Assembly: GCF_001885905.1 (NCBI RefSeq)
Contig: NZ_JXKM01000011.1
Coordinates: 20,208-84,207, forward strand
Direction of reading: 5' to 3'
DNA from: Enterococcus devriesei
GTDB lineage: Bacteria; Bacillota; Bacilli; Lactobacillales; Enterococcaceae
DNA: 64,000 nucleotides
This document shows, piece by piece, positions 34,979-43,337 of this stretch. Each line of letters starts with the position of its first letter. Positions within the stretch are counted from its first letter, which is position 1. Both the position numbers and the translations under genes were made by a program. The notes beneath the pieces are model-generated. The model was given only the letters and a program-made list of their open reading frames with translations. It searched no databases and had not been told where the DNA came from.

Positions 34979-37143
34979 TCGAAATAGGCAAATTGGTCAA
35001 TGGACGTTATAAAGTTATCGCCAGTATCGGCAGTGGCGGGATGGCAAACGTCTTTTTGGCCCACGATTTGATTTTGGATCGTGATGTTGCCATCAAAATA
35101 TTACGCTTTGACTTTCAAAATGATCAAACGGCAATTCGCCGCTTCCAGCGAGAAGCGCTGGCAGCGACAGAATTGGTGCATCCGAATATCGTCGGCGTTT
35201 ATGATGTCGATGAAGAAAGCGGCATGCAGTATTTGGTCATGGAATATGTCAAAGGGATGGATCTAAAACGTTTTATTCAAACGAAACATCCTATTTCTTA
35301 CAGTAAGATCGTTGATATCATGCAACAAGTTTTATCTGCTGTTAGTTTGGCTCACGCTCATGGGATTATTCACCGTGATTTGAAGCCGCAAAATATTTTG
35401 ATGGACCAAGAAGACGTGGTTAAGATCGCTGACTTTGGAATCGCAATCGCCTTATCCGAGACATCTTTGACCCAAACCAATTCAATGCTAGGCTCTGTCC
35501 ACTACTTATCGCCGGAACAGGCGCGAGGCGGAATGGCCACAAAGCAATCAGATATTTATGCATTAGGGATTATCTTGTATGAAATGTTAACGGGCAATGT
35601 GCCCTTTGATGGGGAATCAGCCGTAACGATCGCCTTGAAGCATTTCCAAGACAAGATGCCTTCCGTAAAAAGTTTTGATCCGGAAGTTCCTCAAGCTTTA
35701 GAAAATATTGTGATGCACGCGACTGCAAAGGAGCCAGCTGATCGCTATAAAACTGCGGAGGAAATGGCTGCAGATCTCTCTACGGCCCTTTCGCCAAGCA
35801 GAGTAGATGAGCTACCTTGGCAGCCAACAGTGATGCTGGACGAGACAAAGGCATTGACGCCGATCCAGCCGGAGAATCTGCAAGAAGAAACAAAAGAAGA
35901 GCCGATGCTAGAAGAAAAGCCGAAAAAGAAAAAACGCAAACGCCGTTTTATTTTTCTATTTATTTTACTTTTAGGGATTATCGGCGGGGCTGCCGCGTAT
36001 CTGTTGACTAGTTCGGCGGAAGTCTCGATCCCGCAAGTGGAGGATATGACTGAAGCCGCAGCTCGAAGCGCGTTAAAAGACGCGGGCTTATCCGTTGAGA
36101 GTAAAGCAGATGAGGTTCCTAGCGATACGATCAAAAAAGGTCGCGTCGTTCGAACCAATCCTGCGGCTGGCAATATGATTAAAAAAAGCCAGCAGGTTCG
36201 GCTGTATGTCAGTTCTGGTACACAAAAGGTCGCTATCAAAGATTATAAAGGTGAAAAAATCCGCGACGCGCAAGATGATTTGCAAGACATCGGATTTTTA
36301 TCGAAGAATATTCGGATTGAGCTAGTGAATAGCGATACGATCCCTGAAGATCAAATTATTAGTCAAGAACCGAAAGCCGGTACAAAAGTTGATCCGAAAA
36401 ATGATGAAGTGGTTTTCCAAGTTTCAGATGGACCAAAAACCATCAAGATCGGGAATTATACTGGCTGGGAATATCAGAACGCACGAGAGGAACTCTTGGA
36501 GTTAGGTATTACAGACAGTCAGATTAATCAAACTCCGGCGAGTGACGAAGTGGTTCCGGCAGGAGAAGTTATCAGTCAAAATCCAGTCGGCGGAACAGAG
36601 CTGACGGCTAAAGATACCATTACTTTGAAAGTAAGTACTGGTTCAGATAATGTCCAACTGGACGATCAAACCGGAAAAGACAAAGCCGATGCGGAAGCGA
36701 CGATTACTAATTTAGGACTGAAGTATCTCGAAACACAAGAATTTTCCAGCGAAGTTGCTGCTGGAAAAGTCATCTCAACGAATCCAAGTGCGGGTTCCGT
36801 AAAAAAAGGTTCCACAGTTACCATTATCGTTTCAAAAGGTCCAGAAGAAACGCAAGAGTCAGAAGAGCCCACCACAAAAACCTTTGATGTCACGATCGCA
36901 GCAAGCTTTACCGGCTCAGGCGATCAGAAAGATACGATGACGGTTTTAGTGACAGATGCAAAAAATAAAACGGCCACGCAAAAATTAGATTTCACAGTAG
37001 ATAAAAATACCCAATCCGCCGAAAGAACCGTGTCGGTTACAACGGAGGGGGATCAGCCAGCCACCATTGAAGTTCAACGCAATGGCAACTCAGTTATTAC
37101 TAAGAGTGACGTATCGGGAGCTGAAACGATCACTGTTCCGTAA
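34969..37143 (+). CDS. prkC: PASTA-domain Ser/Thr protein kinase (PrkC/IreK)
   Basis: 724 residues. Kinase domain 1-275 with GSGGMANVFLA glycine loop, VAIK lysine, HRDLKPQN near 134 and DFGIA near 154. A basic juxtamembrane stretch precedes one membrane helix near 324-347. Outside are four PASTA repeats by my count (starting near 350, 418, 486 and 556), then about 100 residues that are not PASTA-like (TKTFDVTIAASFTGSGDQ onward), with a beta-rich Ig-like look. The PASTA repeats bind muropeptides or lipid II. The kinase is a membrane sensor of wall damage. It overlaps stp, and a terminator follows. Confidence 0.95.
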   Translation: MSMIEIGKLVNGRYKVIASIGSGGMANVFLAHDLILDRDVAIKILRFDFQNDQTAIRRFQREALAATELVHPNIVGVYDVDEESGMQYLVMEYVKGMDLKRFIQTKHPISYSKIVDIMQQVLSAVSLAHAHGIIHRDLKPQNILMDQEDVVKIADFGIAIALSETSLTQTNSMLGSVHYLSPEQARGGMATKQSDIYALGIILYEMLTGNVPFDGESAVTIALKHFQDKMPSVKSFDPEVPQALENIVMHATAKEPADRYKTAEEMAADLSTALSPSRVDELPWQPTVMLDETKALTPIQPENLQEETKEEPMLEEKPKKKKRKRRFIFLFILLLGIIGGAAAYLLTSSAEVSIPQVEDMTEAAARSALKDAGLSVESKADEVPSDTIKKGRVVRTNPAAGNMIKKSQQVRLYVSSGTQKVAIKDYKGEKIRDAQDDLQDIGFLSKNIRIELVNSDTIPEDQIISQEPKAGTKVDPKNDEVVFQVSDGPKTIKIGNYTGWEYQNAREELLELGITDSQINQTPASDEVVPAGEVISQNPVGGTELTAKDTITLKVSTGSDNVQLDDQTGKDKADAEATITNLGLKYLETQEFSSEVAAGKVISTNPSAGSVKKGSTVTIIVSKGPEETQESEEPTTKTFDVTIAASFTGSGDQKDTMTVLVTDAKNKTATQKLDFTVDKNTQSAERTVSVTTEGDQPATIEVQRNGNSVITKSDVSGAETITVP

Positions 37144-37144
37144 G

Positions 37145-37181
37145 AAAACCTTTCCTGATTTTGGATCAGGAAAGGTTTTTT
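37145..37181 (+). terminator. intrinsic terminator after prkC
   Basis: AAAACCTTTCCTGAT pairs with ATCAGGAAAGGTTTT around a short loop, followed by more T. An extended -10 (TGCTACAAT, 37214-37222) right after provides a likely promoter for rsgA. Confidence 0.9.
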
Positions 37182-37257
37182 AGGTCATTTGTACTGAAAC
37201 GAAAAATGAAGTATGCTACAATGAGACAAACGGATAAGCTGTAAGGAGTTACAAGCT

Positions 37258-38151
37258 TTGGAAGAAAAGGAGATGAGACGAATCGAAGGACAGATTCGTA
37301 AAGCTTTAAGTGGTTTTTATTATGTTGCTAGTGAGGGGAAAATTCATCAAACACGGGCACGAGGAAATTTTCGTAAAAAGAAATTGACGCCCTTAGTGGG
37401 GGACGAAGTAGTATTTAGCAGTGAAGAAAATAGTGAAGGCTATATTTTGGAGCTGTTGCCCCGTAAAAATGAACTGGTTCGTCCGCCGGTAGCCAATGTC
37501 GATCAAGGCGTGATTGTCACTAGTTTGGTGGAACCCAATTTTTCCTATAATTTATTGGATCGTTTTTTAGTCACCCTTGAAAATAATGAAATCCATCCGG
37601 TTATTTATTTGTCGAAGACCGATATTGTTTCTGATTCGACGATGGTGGAAAAAATTCGATCGGTTTATGAGCCTTTAGGTTATCCAGTGATAGACGGCGA
37701 GCAGGACAAGAAAAAACTAACCGATTTATTTGCCCATCAATTAACGGTTTTCATGGGACAATCAGGGGCGGGCAAATCTACTTTGTTGAATGATGTTTCG
37801 CCGGAATTGAATTTAGCGACTGGTGAAATTTCTGACGCTTTAGGTCGGGGACGTCATACGACGCGCCATGTGGAATTACTAGATTTGTTTGACGGTCTGG
37901 TAGCAGATACGCCAGGCTTCAGTTCAATCGAGTTTTTAGAGCTGACTGTCGAAGAATTACCAAAAGAATTTCCTGAATTTCGGGTCGCCGCATCTAAGTG
38001 TCGCTTCCGGGAATGTCGCCATGTTAAAGAACCTGGTTGCGAAGTAAAACGTCAGGTTGAAGCTGGTGAAATCGCTCAGAGCCGCTACGACAATTATTTG
38101 CAATTTTTACAAGAAATCGAAAAACGCCGTCCAATCTATAAAAAAAAATAA
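37258..38151 (+). CDS. rsgA: ribosome biogenesis GTPase RsgA
   Basis: 297 residues, circularly permuted GTPase. OB domain first, then NKxD-like YLSKTDIV near 115-122, Walker A GQSGAGKSTLLN near 166-177, GRHTTRHVEL near 198-208, DTPGFSS near 218-224, and a zinc site (CRFRECRHVKEPGC near 247-260). It promotes late 30S maturation. The start is TTG 37258, nine bases after AAGGAG; ATG 37273 has AAGGAG directly touching it and is less likely. The C-terminal Lys-rich end runs into sequence related to the tandem repeat that follows. Confidence 0.94.
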   Translation: MEEKEMRRIEGQIRKALSGFYYVASEGKIHQTRARGNFRKKKLTPLVGDEVVFSSEENSEGYILELLPRKNELVRPPVANVDQGVIVTSLVEPNFSYNLLDRFLVTLENNEIHPVIYLSKTDIVSDSTMVEKIRSVYEPLGYPVIDGEQDKKKLTDLFAHQLTVFMGQSGAGKSTLLNDVSPELNLATGEISDALGRGRHTTRHVELLDLFDGLVADTPGFSSIEFLELTVEELPKEFPEFRVAASKCRFRECRHVKEPGCEVKRQVEAGEIAQSRYDNYLQFLQEIEKRRPIYKKK

Positions 38152-38161
38152 AATATTCTAC

Positions 38162-38637
38162 AAAATGAAAAAGGATGGCAGTCGGACTTTTCGCAGTTTA
38201 CAAGGTTTGAAAACAGAAAAAAAGTCCAATCGAGAACAAAAAGAAAGCCCCAGAAGGATGCTATACGGCTTGAAGATCGGACTTATTTTTCTGAAAGAAA
38301 AATAAATACATTAAAATGAAAAAGGATGGCAGTCGGACTTTTCGCAGTTTACAAGGTTTAAAAACAGAAAAAAGTCCAATCGAGAATAAAAAGAAAGCTC
38401 TAGAAGGATGCTATACGGCTTGAAGATTGAACTTATTTTTCTGAAAGAAAAATAAATACATTAAAATGAAAAAGGATGGCAGTCCGACTTTTCGCAGTTT
38501 ACAAGGTTTAAAAACAGAAAAAAAAGTCCAATCGAGAATAAAAAGAAAGCCCTAGAAGGATGCTATACGGCTTGAAGATCGGACTTATTTTTCTGAAAGA
38601 AAAATAAATACATTAAAATGAAAAAGGAGTAAGGACT
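38162..38637 (+). repeat. three tandem 150-bp hairpin repeats before rpe
   Basis: Units begin at 38162, 38313 and 38463, with a truncated fourth start at 38615 that ends in the rpe ribosome binding site. Periods are 151, 150 and 152. Each unit contains GATGGCAGT, a GGACTTTT/AAAAGTCC inverted pair (lost by a point change in copy 3), AAGCC/GGCTT, and a perfect TTATTTTTC-TGAAA-GAAAAATAA hairpin, then ATACATTAAAATGAAAAAGGA. Copies differ by a few substitutions and by homopolymer length. The end of rsgA (AAAAAAAATAAAATATTCTACAAAATG) looks like a decayed further copy of the repeat edge. No spacer is present between units, so it is not a CRISPR array. Confidence 0.92.
38165..38305 (+). other. 46-codon open frame in the first repeat unit (doubtful gene)
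   Basis: ATG 38165 to the stop at 38305 would give a basic peptide starting MKKDGSRTFRSLQGLK. The equivalent frames in units two and three shift at the A-run and stop early with different tails, so the frame is not conserved between copies. The preceding bases lack a good ribosome binding site. I think it is probably not translated. Confidence 0.2.
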
Positions 38638-39288
38638 ATGAAAATTGCCCCATCGATTTTAAGTGCGGATTTTGCACGACTAGGTGAAGAGGTCAAAATG
38701 GTAGAGGATGCAGGTGTGGATTATATTCACATCGACGTGATGGATGGAAATTTTGTGCCGAATATTTCCTTTGGTCAAGTCGTTGTCAAAGCATTACGTC
38801 CTGTAACGAAGCTGCCGTTGGACGTTCATTTGATGATCGCCAATCCTGAAAATTATATCAGCGATTTTGCCAAGGCTGGTGCGGATATTATCATGGCACA
38901 TGTGGAGGCAACTCCTCATATTCATCGAGTAGTTCAAATGATTAAAGCAGCAGGCGTGAAACCAGGTGTTGTCCTGAATCCTGGTACTCCAGTTGAAGCC
39001 GTTAAATGTGTCTTAGGGGACGTGGATCAAGTCTTAGTGATGACTGTTAATCCCGGATTTGGGGGACAAAGCTTCATCGAAAGTACGGTTGAAAAAATCG
39101 CTGAGTTGGATCGTTTAAGAAAAGAACAAGGCTATCATTATGAAATCGAAGTTGACGGTGGCATTCAGCCTAAAACGGCTAAAAAATGTGCTCAAGCTGG
39201 TGCGGATGTTTTTGTCGCGGGTTCATATATTTATGACGCAGAAAATCCGCAAGAAAAAATCAATGCTTTGCGGGCGGCTTTAGATTAA
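38638..39288 (+). CDS. rpe: ribulose-phosphate 3-epimerase
   Basis: 216 residues. TIM barrel with IAPSILSADFARLGEE at the start, HIDVMDGNFVPNISFG near 31-46 (metal His and Asp), MTVNPGFGGQSFI near 137-149 and EVDGGIQPKTA near 172-182. It interconverts ribulose 5-phosphate and xylulose 5-phosphate. AAGGAG upstream is contributed by the last, partial repeat unit. Lies between rsgA and thiN as in Bacillus. Confidence 0.97.
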   Translation: MKIAPSILSADFARLGEEVKMVEDAGVDYIHIDVMDGNFVPNISFGQVVVKALRPVTKLPLDVHLMIANPENYISDFAKAGADIIMAHVEATPHIHRVVQMIKAAGVKPGVVLNPGTPVEAVKCVLGDVDQVLVMTVNPGFGGQSFIESTVEKIAELDRLRKEQGYHYEIEVDGGIQPKTAKKCAQAGADVFVAGSYIYDAENPQEKINALRAALD

Positions 39289-39926
39289 TGCAAGTCTTAC
39301 TTGTAGCAGGCGGTGATCCAAATCACTGGCCTGCTTTTTCAACTAAGTTTGAAAAAATCATCGGGATTGATCGCGGCAATCTGTTTCTTTTGCGTCGAGG
39401 GATCGTGCCAGATCTAGCCATTGGTGATTTTGATTCGTTGAATGAAAAAGAAAAAGAAGAGGTCTTCGGTCAGGTTGGAGAAGTGTTGACAGCTCCGGCG
39501 GAAAAGGATGATACAGATACCCAACTGGCTTTAGTGAAGGCCTTTGAGCGATTTCCTCAAGCGGAAGTGACACTGATTGGAGCGACTGGTGGGCGTTTGG
39601 ATCATTTACTGGCGAATTTATGGCTGGGATTGGAACCACGCTTTCAACCGTTTCTTTCGCAGATTACGATTAGCGATCGAGGGAATACGATTAAGTATTT
39701 GGCTCCCGGTTCATATAGACTTGAACAAGAAGTGGAGATGAAATACGTTGCCTTCTGCTGCTTGACATCAGTAAAAGAGCTTTCACTAACAAATTTTAAA
39801 TATGAGTTGAAGAAAACGGATTTTCCACAGCCCACTAGCTTAGCCAGCAATGAGTTTTTAATTGGCCAGGCAGAGGTGAGTTTTTCCAAGGGAATGATCG
39901 CCGTCATTCAAAGTCGTGATGTCTAA
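39288..39926 (+). CDS. thiN: thiamine pyrophosphokinase
   Basis: 212 residues. GIDRGNLFLLRRGIVPDLAIGDFDSL near 24-49 and PAEKDDTDTQLAL near 70-82 are the TPK core motifs, with GATGGRLDHLLANLWL near 98-113. It converts thiamine to TPP with ATP, the product sensed by the riboswitch before thiT at 22.4 kb. It begins at the last base of the rpe stop (TAATG overlap), so the two are translated in succession. A terminator follows. Confidence 0.95.
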   Translation: MQVLLVAGGDPNHWPAFSTKFEKIIGIDRGNLFLLRRGIVPDLAIGDFDSLNEKEKEEVFGQVGEVLTAPAEKDDTDTQLALVKAFERFPQAEVTLIGATGGRLDHLLANLWLGLEPRFQPFLSQITISDRGNTIKYLAPGSYRLEQEVEMKYVAFCCLTSVKELSLTNFKYELKKTDFPQPTSLASNEFLIGQAEVSFSKGMIAVIQSRDV

Positions 39927-39979
39927 AGAAGTAGGTCAAGGAGCTGGTTATTGCAGCAACGGTTGACCTGCTTCTTTTT
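39926..39979 (+). terminator. intrinsic terminator after thiN
   Basis: AAGAAGTAGGTCAA pairs with TTGACCTGCTTCTT across a 20-base loop, followed by T. Confidence 0.85.
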
Positions 39980-40086
39980 CAGTTTTGAGAGATACTAAAA
40001 TTCTTTAAAATCAACGGTTGGCGCTTTTTAATCCCCCCGTTTAGTGGTAAAATTTATTTTATATTATAGTGTCCAGAGGTGCCTAA

Positions 40087-40947
40087 GTGAGAAAGTTTAA
40101 TCCAAATAAGAATATTATTATTTTGTTAATTGTTGTTATTATTGTCGTCGCGACCGTCTCGATCACCGCAGCAAATCGTGCGAAAGATAGTGGAACGAAT
40201 TTTGTTCAGTCCGCGATCAATGACACGGTGAGTGTCGTTGATAAAGTAATCACAGCACCGGGACGTTGGTTAACGAGCGGCGTTCAATCTGTTTCCAACC
40301 TAGTCAATACTTACCAAGAAAACGAGCAATTGAAGAATGAAGTCGATCAATACGATGAAGTAAAGCAGCAAACCAAGAACCAAGCACAAGAAATCGAACA
40401 TTTAAAAGCTGAGCTAGAACTGAATCAAACGCTGACCAGCTATCAAAAAGTGACGGCCAATGTCATTACCCGCTCGCCGGATACGTGGCAGGATATGCTG
40501 ATTGTTGATAAGGGCAGCAGTGATGGTGTTGAAGGAAACATGGCAGTGATGTCGCAAAAAGGATTGATAGGACGGGTAATGGAAGTCAATGCTCATTCCT
40601 CAAAAATCCAGTTATTAACTTCAGATAATAAGAACAGTAATCATTTTCCAGTAAAAATAAGTTCAAATAAAGGGAATTCTTTTGGCGTATTAAATAACTA
40701 CAATGTAAAAGAGCAACAGTTAATTGCGTCAGAGATTACAGGGGACCAAGACATCAAAGAAGGCGATGTCGTTCAAACCTCCGGATTAGGTGGAAATTCG
40801 CCGGCAGATTTGCCAATCGGGACGGTTGTCAAAGTAAAACCTGACAGCTATGGATTAAATCGTGAGGTTTATATCAAACCCTACGCACAGATGTATGATA
40901 TTTCTGTGGTAACGATTGTCCAAAGAATGGCAGGGGCGACCGAATGA
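40087..40947 (+). CDS. mreC: rod shape-determining protein MreC
   Basis: 286 residues. One N-terminal membrane helix (about residues 9-28), a coiled coil (near 75-120), and the beta-rich extracellular MreC core (GLIGRVMEVNAHSSKIQLLTS near 160-180). MreC organises the peptidoglycan elongation machinery; in ovoid cocci it works in peripheral growth without MreB. Start is GTG 40087 with GAGGTG upstream. Overlaps mreD by four bases. Confidence 0.94.
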   Translation: MRKFNPNKNIIILLIVVIIVVATVSITAANRAKDSGTNFVQSAINDTVSVVDKVITAPGRWLTSGVQSVSNLVNTYQENEQLKNEVDQYDEVKQQTKNQAQEIEHLKAELELNQTLTSYQKVTANVITRSPDTWQDMLIVDKGSSDGVEGNMAVMSQKGLIGRVMEVNAHSSKIQLLTSDNKNSNHFPVKISSNKGNSFGVLNNYNVKEQQLIASEITGDQDIKEGDVVQTSGLGGNSPADLPIGTVVKVKPDSYGLNREVYIKPYAQMYDISVVTIVQRMAGATE

Positions 40948-41474
40948 TTCAACGAACAACACTGAAATATATCACGCCAGTTTTATTATTTTTATTATTT
41001 TTACTAGATGCCCATATCACTCGAATAATGGCCTCTTGGACAGACAATGTATACGTTGCAAACGCGCATTTTGCTCTGCTTGTTTTACTAATCGTCTCCA
41101 AGGTTATTGATGAGCGGTTCTTACTGGGAACAGCTTTGATTTTAGGAATCCTGTACGATTTATACTACATCGGCGTGATTGGGATTTATGCTGTAATTTT
41201 CCCGGTGTTAGTGATGCTTTTGTACTTTTTCAAAGAGGTTATTCAGCAAAATATTTTAACCTTATTTTTCACGATGGTCATTAGTGTGACAATCTTTGAA
41301 TTAGTTAGTTTATTGCTGCAAACTGTTTTTGGTTTGACTGGGACCAGCAGCGATTATTTTGTTCCTCGTTATTTAGGTCCAACGTTGCTCTTCAACATTT
41401 TTATCTTTGTGATTTTTATCTTTCCGTTGGAGAAACTACTGATTGCACCAGCGGATGAGAGTCTGGATATTTAA
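40944..41474 (+). CDS. mreD: rod shape-determining protein MreD
   Basis: 176 residues, five to six membrane helices and little else. Motifs such as LGILYDLYYIGVIGIYAV near 70-87 fit MreD. It partners MreC in the cell-elongation complex. The ATGA overlap with mreC is typical. Followed by a terminator and then the SagA-like gene. Confidence 0.9.
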   Translation: MIQRTTLKYITPVLLFLLFLLDAHITRIMASWTDNVYVANAHFALLVLLIVSKVIDERFLLGTALILGILYDLYYIGVIGIYAVIFPVLVMLLYFFKEVIQQNILTLFFTMVISVTIFELVSLLLQTVFGLTGTSSDYFVPRYLGPTLLFNIFIFVIFIFPLEKLLIAPADESLDI

Positions 41475-41502
41475 GAGCGAAAAATAGAATAGTGCTAACT
41501 AA

Positions 41503-41533
41503 AAAAAACAGGAGCTTACGCTTCTGTTTTTTT
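41503..41533 (+). terminator. intrinsic terminator after mreCD
   Basis: AACAGGAGC-TTAC-GCTTCTGTT followed by seven T. Confidence 0.88.
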
Positions 41534-41577
41534 ATATTTCAAATTTGTAAGTAAAAAATAGCAAAATGAAATGTTTT

Positions 41578-41621
41578 TGTAACAAAGCTATTATATGCAT
41601 GACATACAGCTATGGTAAACT
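41578..41621 (+). promoter_or_regulatory. sagA-like gene promoter with a WalR-like box
   Basis: TGGTAAACT (41613-41621) is an extended -10. Upstream TGTAAC-N5-TATTAT (41578-41594) matches the WalR direct repeat fully in one half except the last base and in four of six positions in the other. WalRK usually activates cell-wall hydrolases of this type. Confidence 0.4.
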
Positions 41622-41690
41622 CATGAATGTGTTAGTAAAAAAGTCTAATAAAATTCAAAAATGAAAAAAAGTAGTCGGAGGACATTAAAA

Positions 41691-43166
41691 GTGAAAAAAA
41701 GTTTGTTATCAGCATTAATGGTATGTTCAGTAACATTAAGCGCATTAGCAGCTCCAGCCGCAGCTTCTGCCGATGAATTCGATAGTAAAATCGCTGATCA
41801 AGATGCGAAAATCTCAAGTTTACAGAACCAACAAACGGATGCACAATCACAAATCAGTGCATTAGAAGGTGAAGTTGCTTCAATTAACGATAAAGCTCAA
41901 AGTTTATTAAATGAACAAGCAACGTTAAGACAAAAATCACAAGACCTACAAAAACAAATCAAAACCTTGCAAGAACGGATCGAAAAGCGTTCTGAAGCAA
42001 TTAAAGAACAAGCTCGTGACGTGCAAGTAAAACAATCATCAACTAATGTTATTGACGTAGTATTGAATGCTGAATCATTCAGCGATGCTGTTGGTCGTGT
42101 TCAAGCGATGTCAACAATCGTTAAAGCAAACAACGATTTAGTTGAACAACAAAAAGCTGATAAAGTGGAAGTTGAACAAAAACAAGCTGAAACTCAAAAA
42201 CAACAAGAACAAATTACTGCTAACCAAGCAGCTTTAGAAAGCCAAAAAGGTGATTTAATCACTAAACAAGCTGATTTGAATGTTCAAACAACAACATTAG
42301 CAGCAGAACAAGCAACAGCTGAAGGCGAAAAAGCCAACTTGAAAGATAAGCAAGCAGCAGCAATCCAAGAACAACAACGTGTACAAGAAGAAGCTAAGAA
42401 AGCTGCTGAAGCACAAGAAGCAGCTCAAAAAGCTGAAGTAGAACGTCAAGCAAAAGCTGATGCAGATGCAAAAGCTGAAGCAGATCGGAAAGCACAAGAA
42501 GAAGCAGCTGCCAGCGCATCTTCAACAGAAAGTTCAACTGTAGAATCTTCTACAACTGAAGCTTCTTCAACAGAACAAACAACACAATCGAGCACAGTTG
42601 AGTCTTCAACTGGATCAACTAGTGAAGATAATTTCCAAGGTGGTGGTGTGACTCCTACACCAACGCCGCCATCAACAACACCGGAAACACCAACTAATAA
42701 CGAAAATTCAAATTCTGGTAACCAAGGTTCTAACCAAACACCGGCGCCAACACCTACACCAACGCCGACTCCTGAACCTACACCAGCGCCAACACCAACT
42801 CCTGCACCATCAGGAAACACAGCGGGCGTTGTTGCTGAAGCAATGAAATACATTGGTACACCATATGTATGGGGCGGTAAAACACCAGCTGGGTTTGACT
42901 GTTCTGGGTTTACATCTTATGTATTCCGTCAAGCAACTGGTCGTGAAATCGGCGGCTGGACAGTTCCTCAAGAATCAGCTGGAACACGTATCTCTGTCAG
43001 CCAAGCACAAGCAGGCGACTTATACTTCTGGGGTAGCCCTGGTGGTTCATATCACGTAGCGATCGCAATGGGTGGAGGACAATATATCCACGCTCCTCAA
43101 CCAGGTCAATCAGTTACCGTAAGTTCTGTAAGCTACTTTGCACCAAGCTTTGCAGTTCGTATGTAA
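41691..43166 (+). CDS. sagA: SagA/P60-family secreted NlpC/P60 peptidoglycan hydrolase
   Basis: 491 residues. Signal peptide to about residue 27 (ending AAPAAASA), a coiled-coil CwlO-like region to about 240, an Ala/Lys/Gln-rich stretch, a Ser/Thr linker and a Pro-Thr repeat region (near 320-380), then an NlpC/P60 domain with Cys in FDCSGF near 402 and His in YHVAIA near 454. E. faecium SagA is a DL-endopeptidase needed for daughter-cell separation. Start is GTG 41691 with GGAGGA eight bases upstream; ATG 41661 lacks one. A- and T-ending codons point to very high expression. Confidence 0.93.
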   Translation: MKKSLLSALMVCSVTLSALAAPAAASADEFDSKIADQDAKISSLQNQQTDAQSQISALEGEVASINDKAQSLLNEQATLRQKSQDLQKQIKTLQERIEKRSEAIKEQARDVQVKQSSTNVIDVVLNAESFSDAVGRVQAMSTIVKANNDLVEQQKADKVEVEQKQAETQKQQEQITANQAALESQKGDLITKQADLNVQTTTLAAEQATAEGEKANLKDKQAAAIQEQQRVQEEAKKAAEAQEAAQKAEVERQAKADADAKAEADRKAQEEAAASASSTESSTVESSTTEASSTEQTTQSSTVESSTGSTSEDNFQGGGVTPTPTPPSTTPETPTNNENSNSGNQGSNQTPAPTPTPTPTPEPTPAPTPTPAPSGNTAGVVAEAMKYIGTPYVWGGKTPAGFDCSGFTSYVFRQATGREIGGWTVPQESAGTRISVSQAQAGDLYFWGSPGGSYHVAIAMGGGQYIHAPQPGQSVTVSSVSYFAPSFAVRM

Positions 43167-43186
43167 TCAAGAATTTAAACAATTAC

Positions 43187-43218
43187 TTACCGGTACGGTC
43201 TTTCGTACCGGTTTTTTT
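43187..43218 (+). terminator. intrinsic terminator after sagA-like gene
   Basis: ACCGGTACG pairs with CGTACCGGT, followed by seven T. Confidence 0.92.
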
Positions 43219-43244
43219 ATGGATTAAATCATTCCACGTTTGAG

Positions 43245-43299
43245 TTGTACTAGCTGTTTACGTGTGTCGTTAGAAAAAATTTGAGCAGCAGCTGTACAA
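43245..43299. repeat. inverted repeat upstream of the VanZ-like gene
   Basis: TTGTACTAGCTG (43245) and CAGCTGTACAA (43289-43299) are inverted with a one-base bulge and a 32-base loop. It lies 40-90 bases before the gene start and is not followed by a clean T run on plus. Purpose unknown. Confidence 0.45.
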
Positions 43300-43337
43300 A
43301 AAAAATTTTTTAAGCTTAGTAGTATGGAGGAACAAGG

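Noticed and set aside
38162..38637. CRISPR array
   Set aside because: The units are 150 bp and directly abut, with no short repeat/unique spacer pattern and no cas genes.
42446..42853. 135-codon minus-strand frame rich in Gly and Val
   Set aside because: It is the mirror of the Pro-Thr repeat region of the SagA-like gene; repetitive coding sequence commonly leaves such antisense frames.
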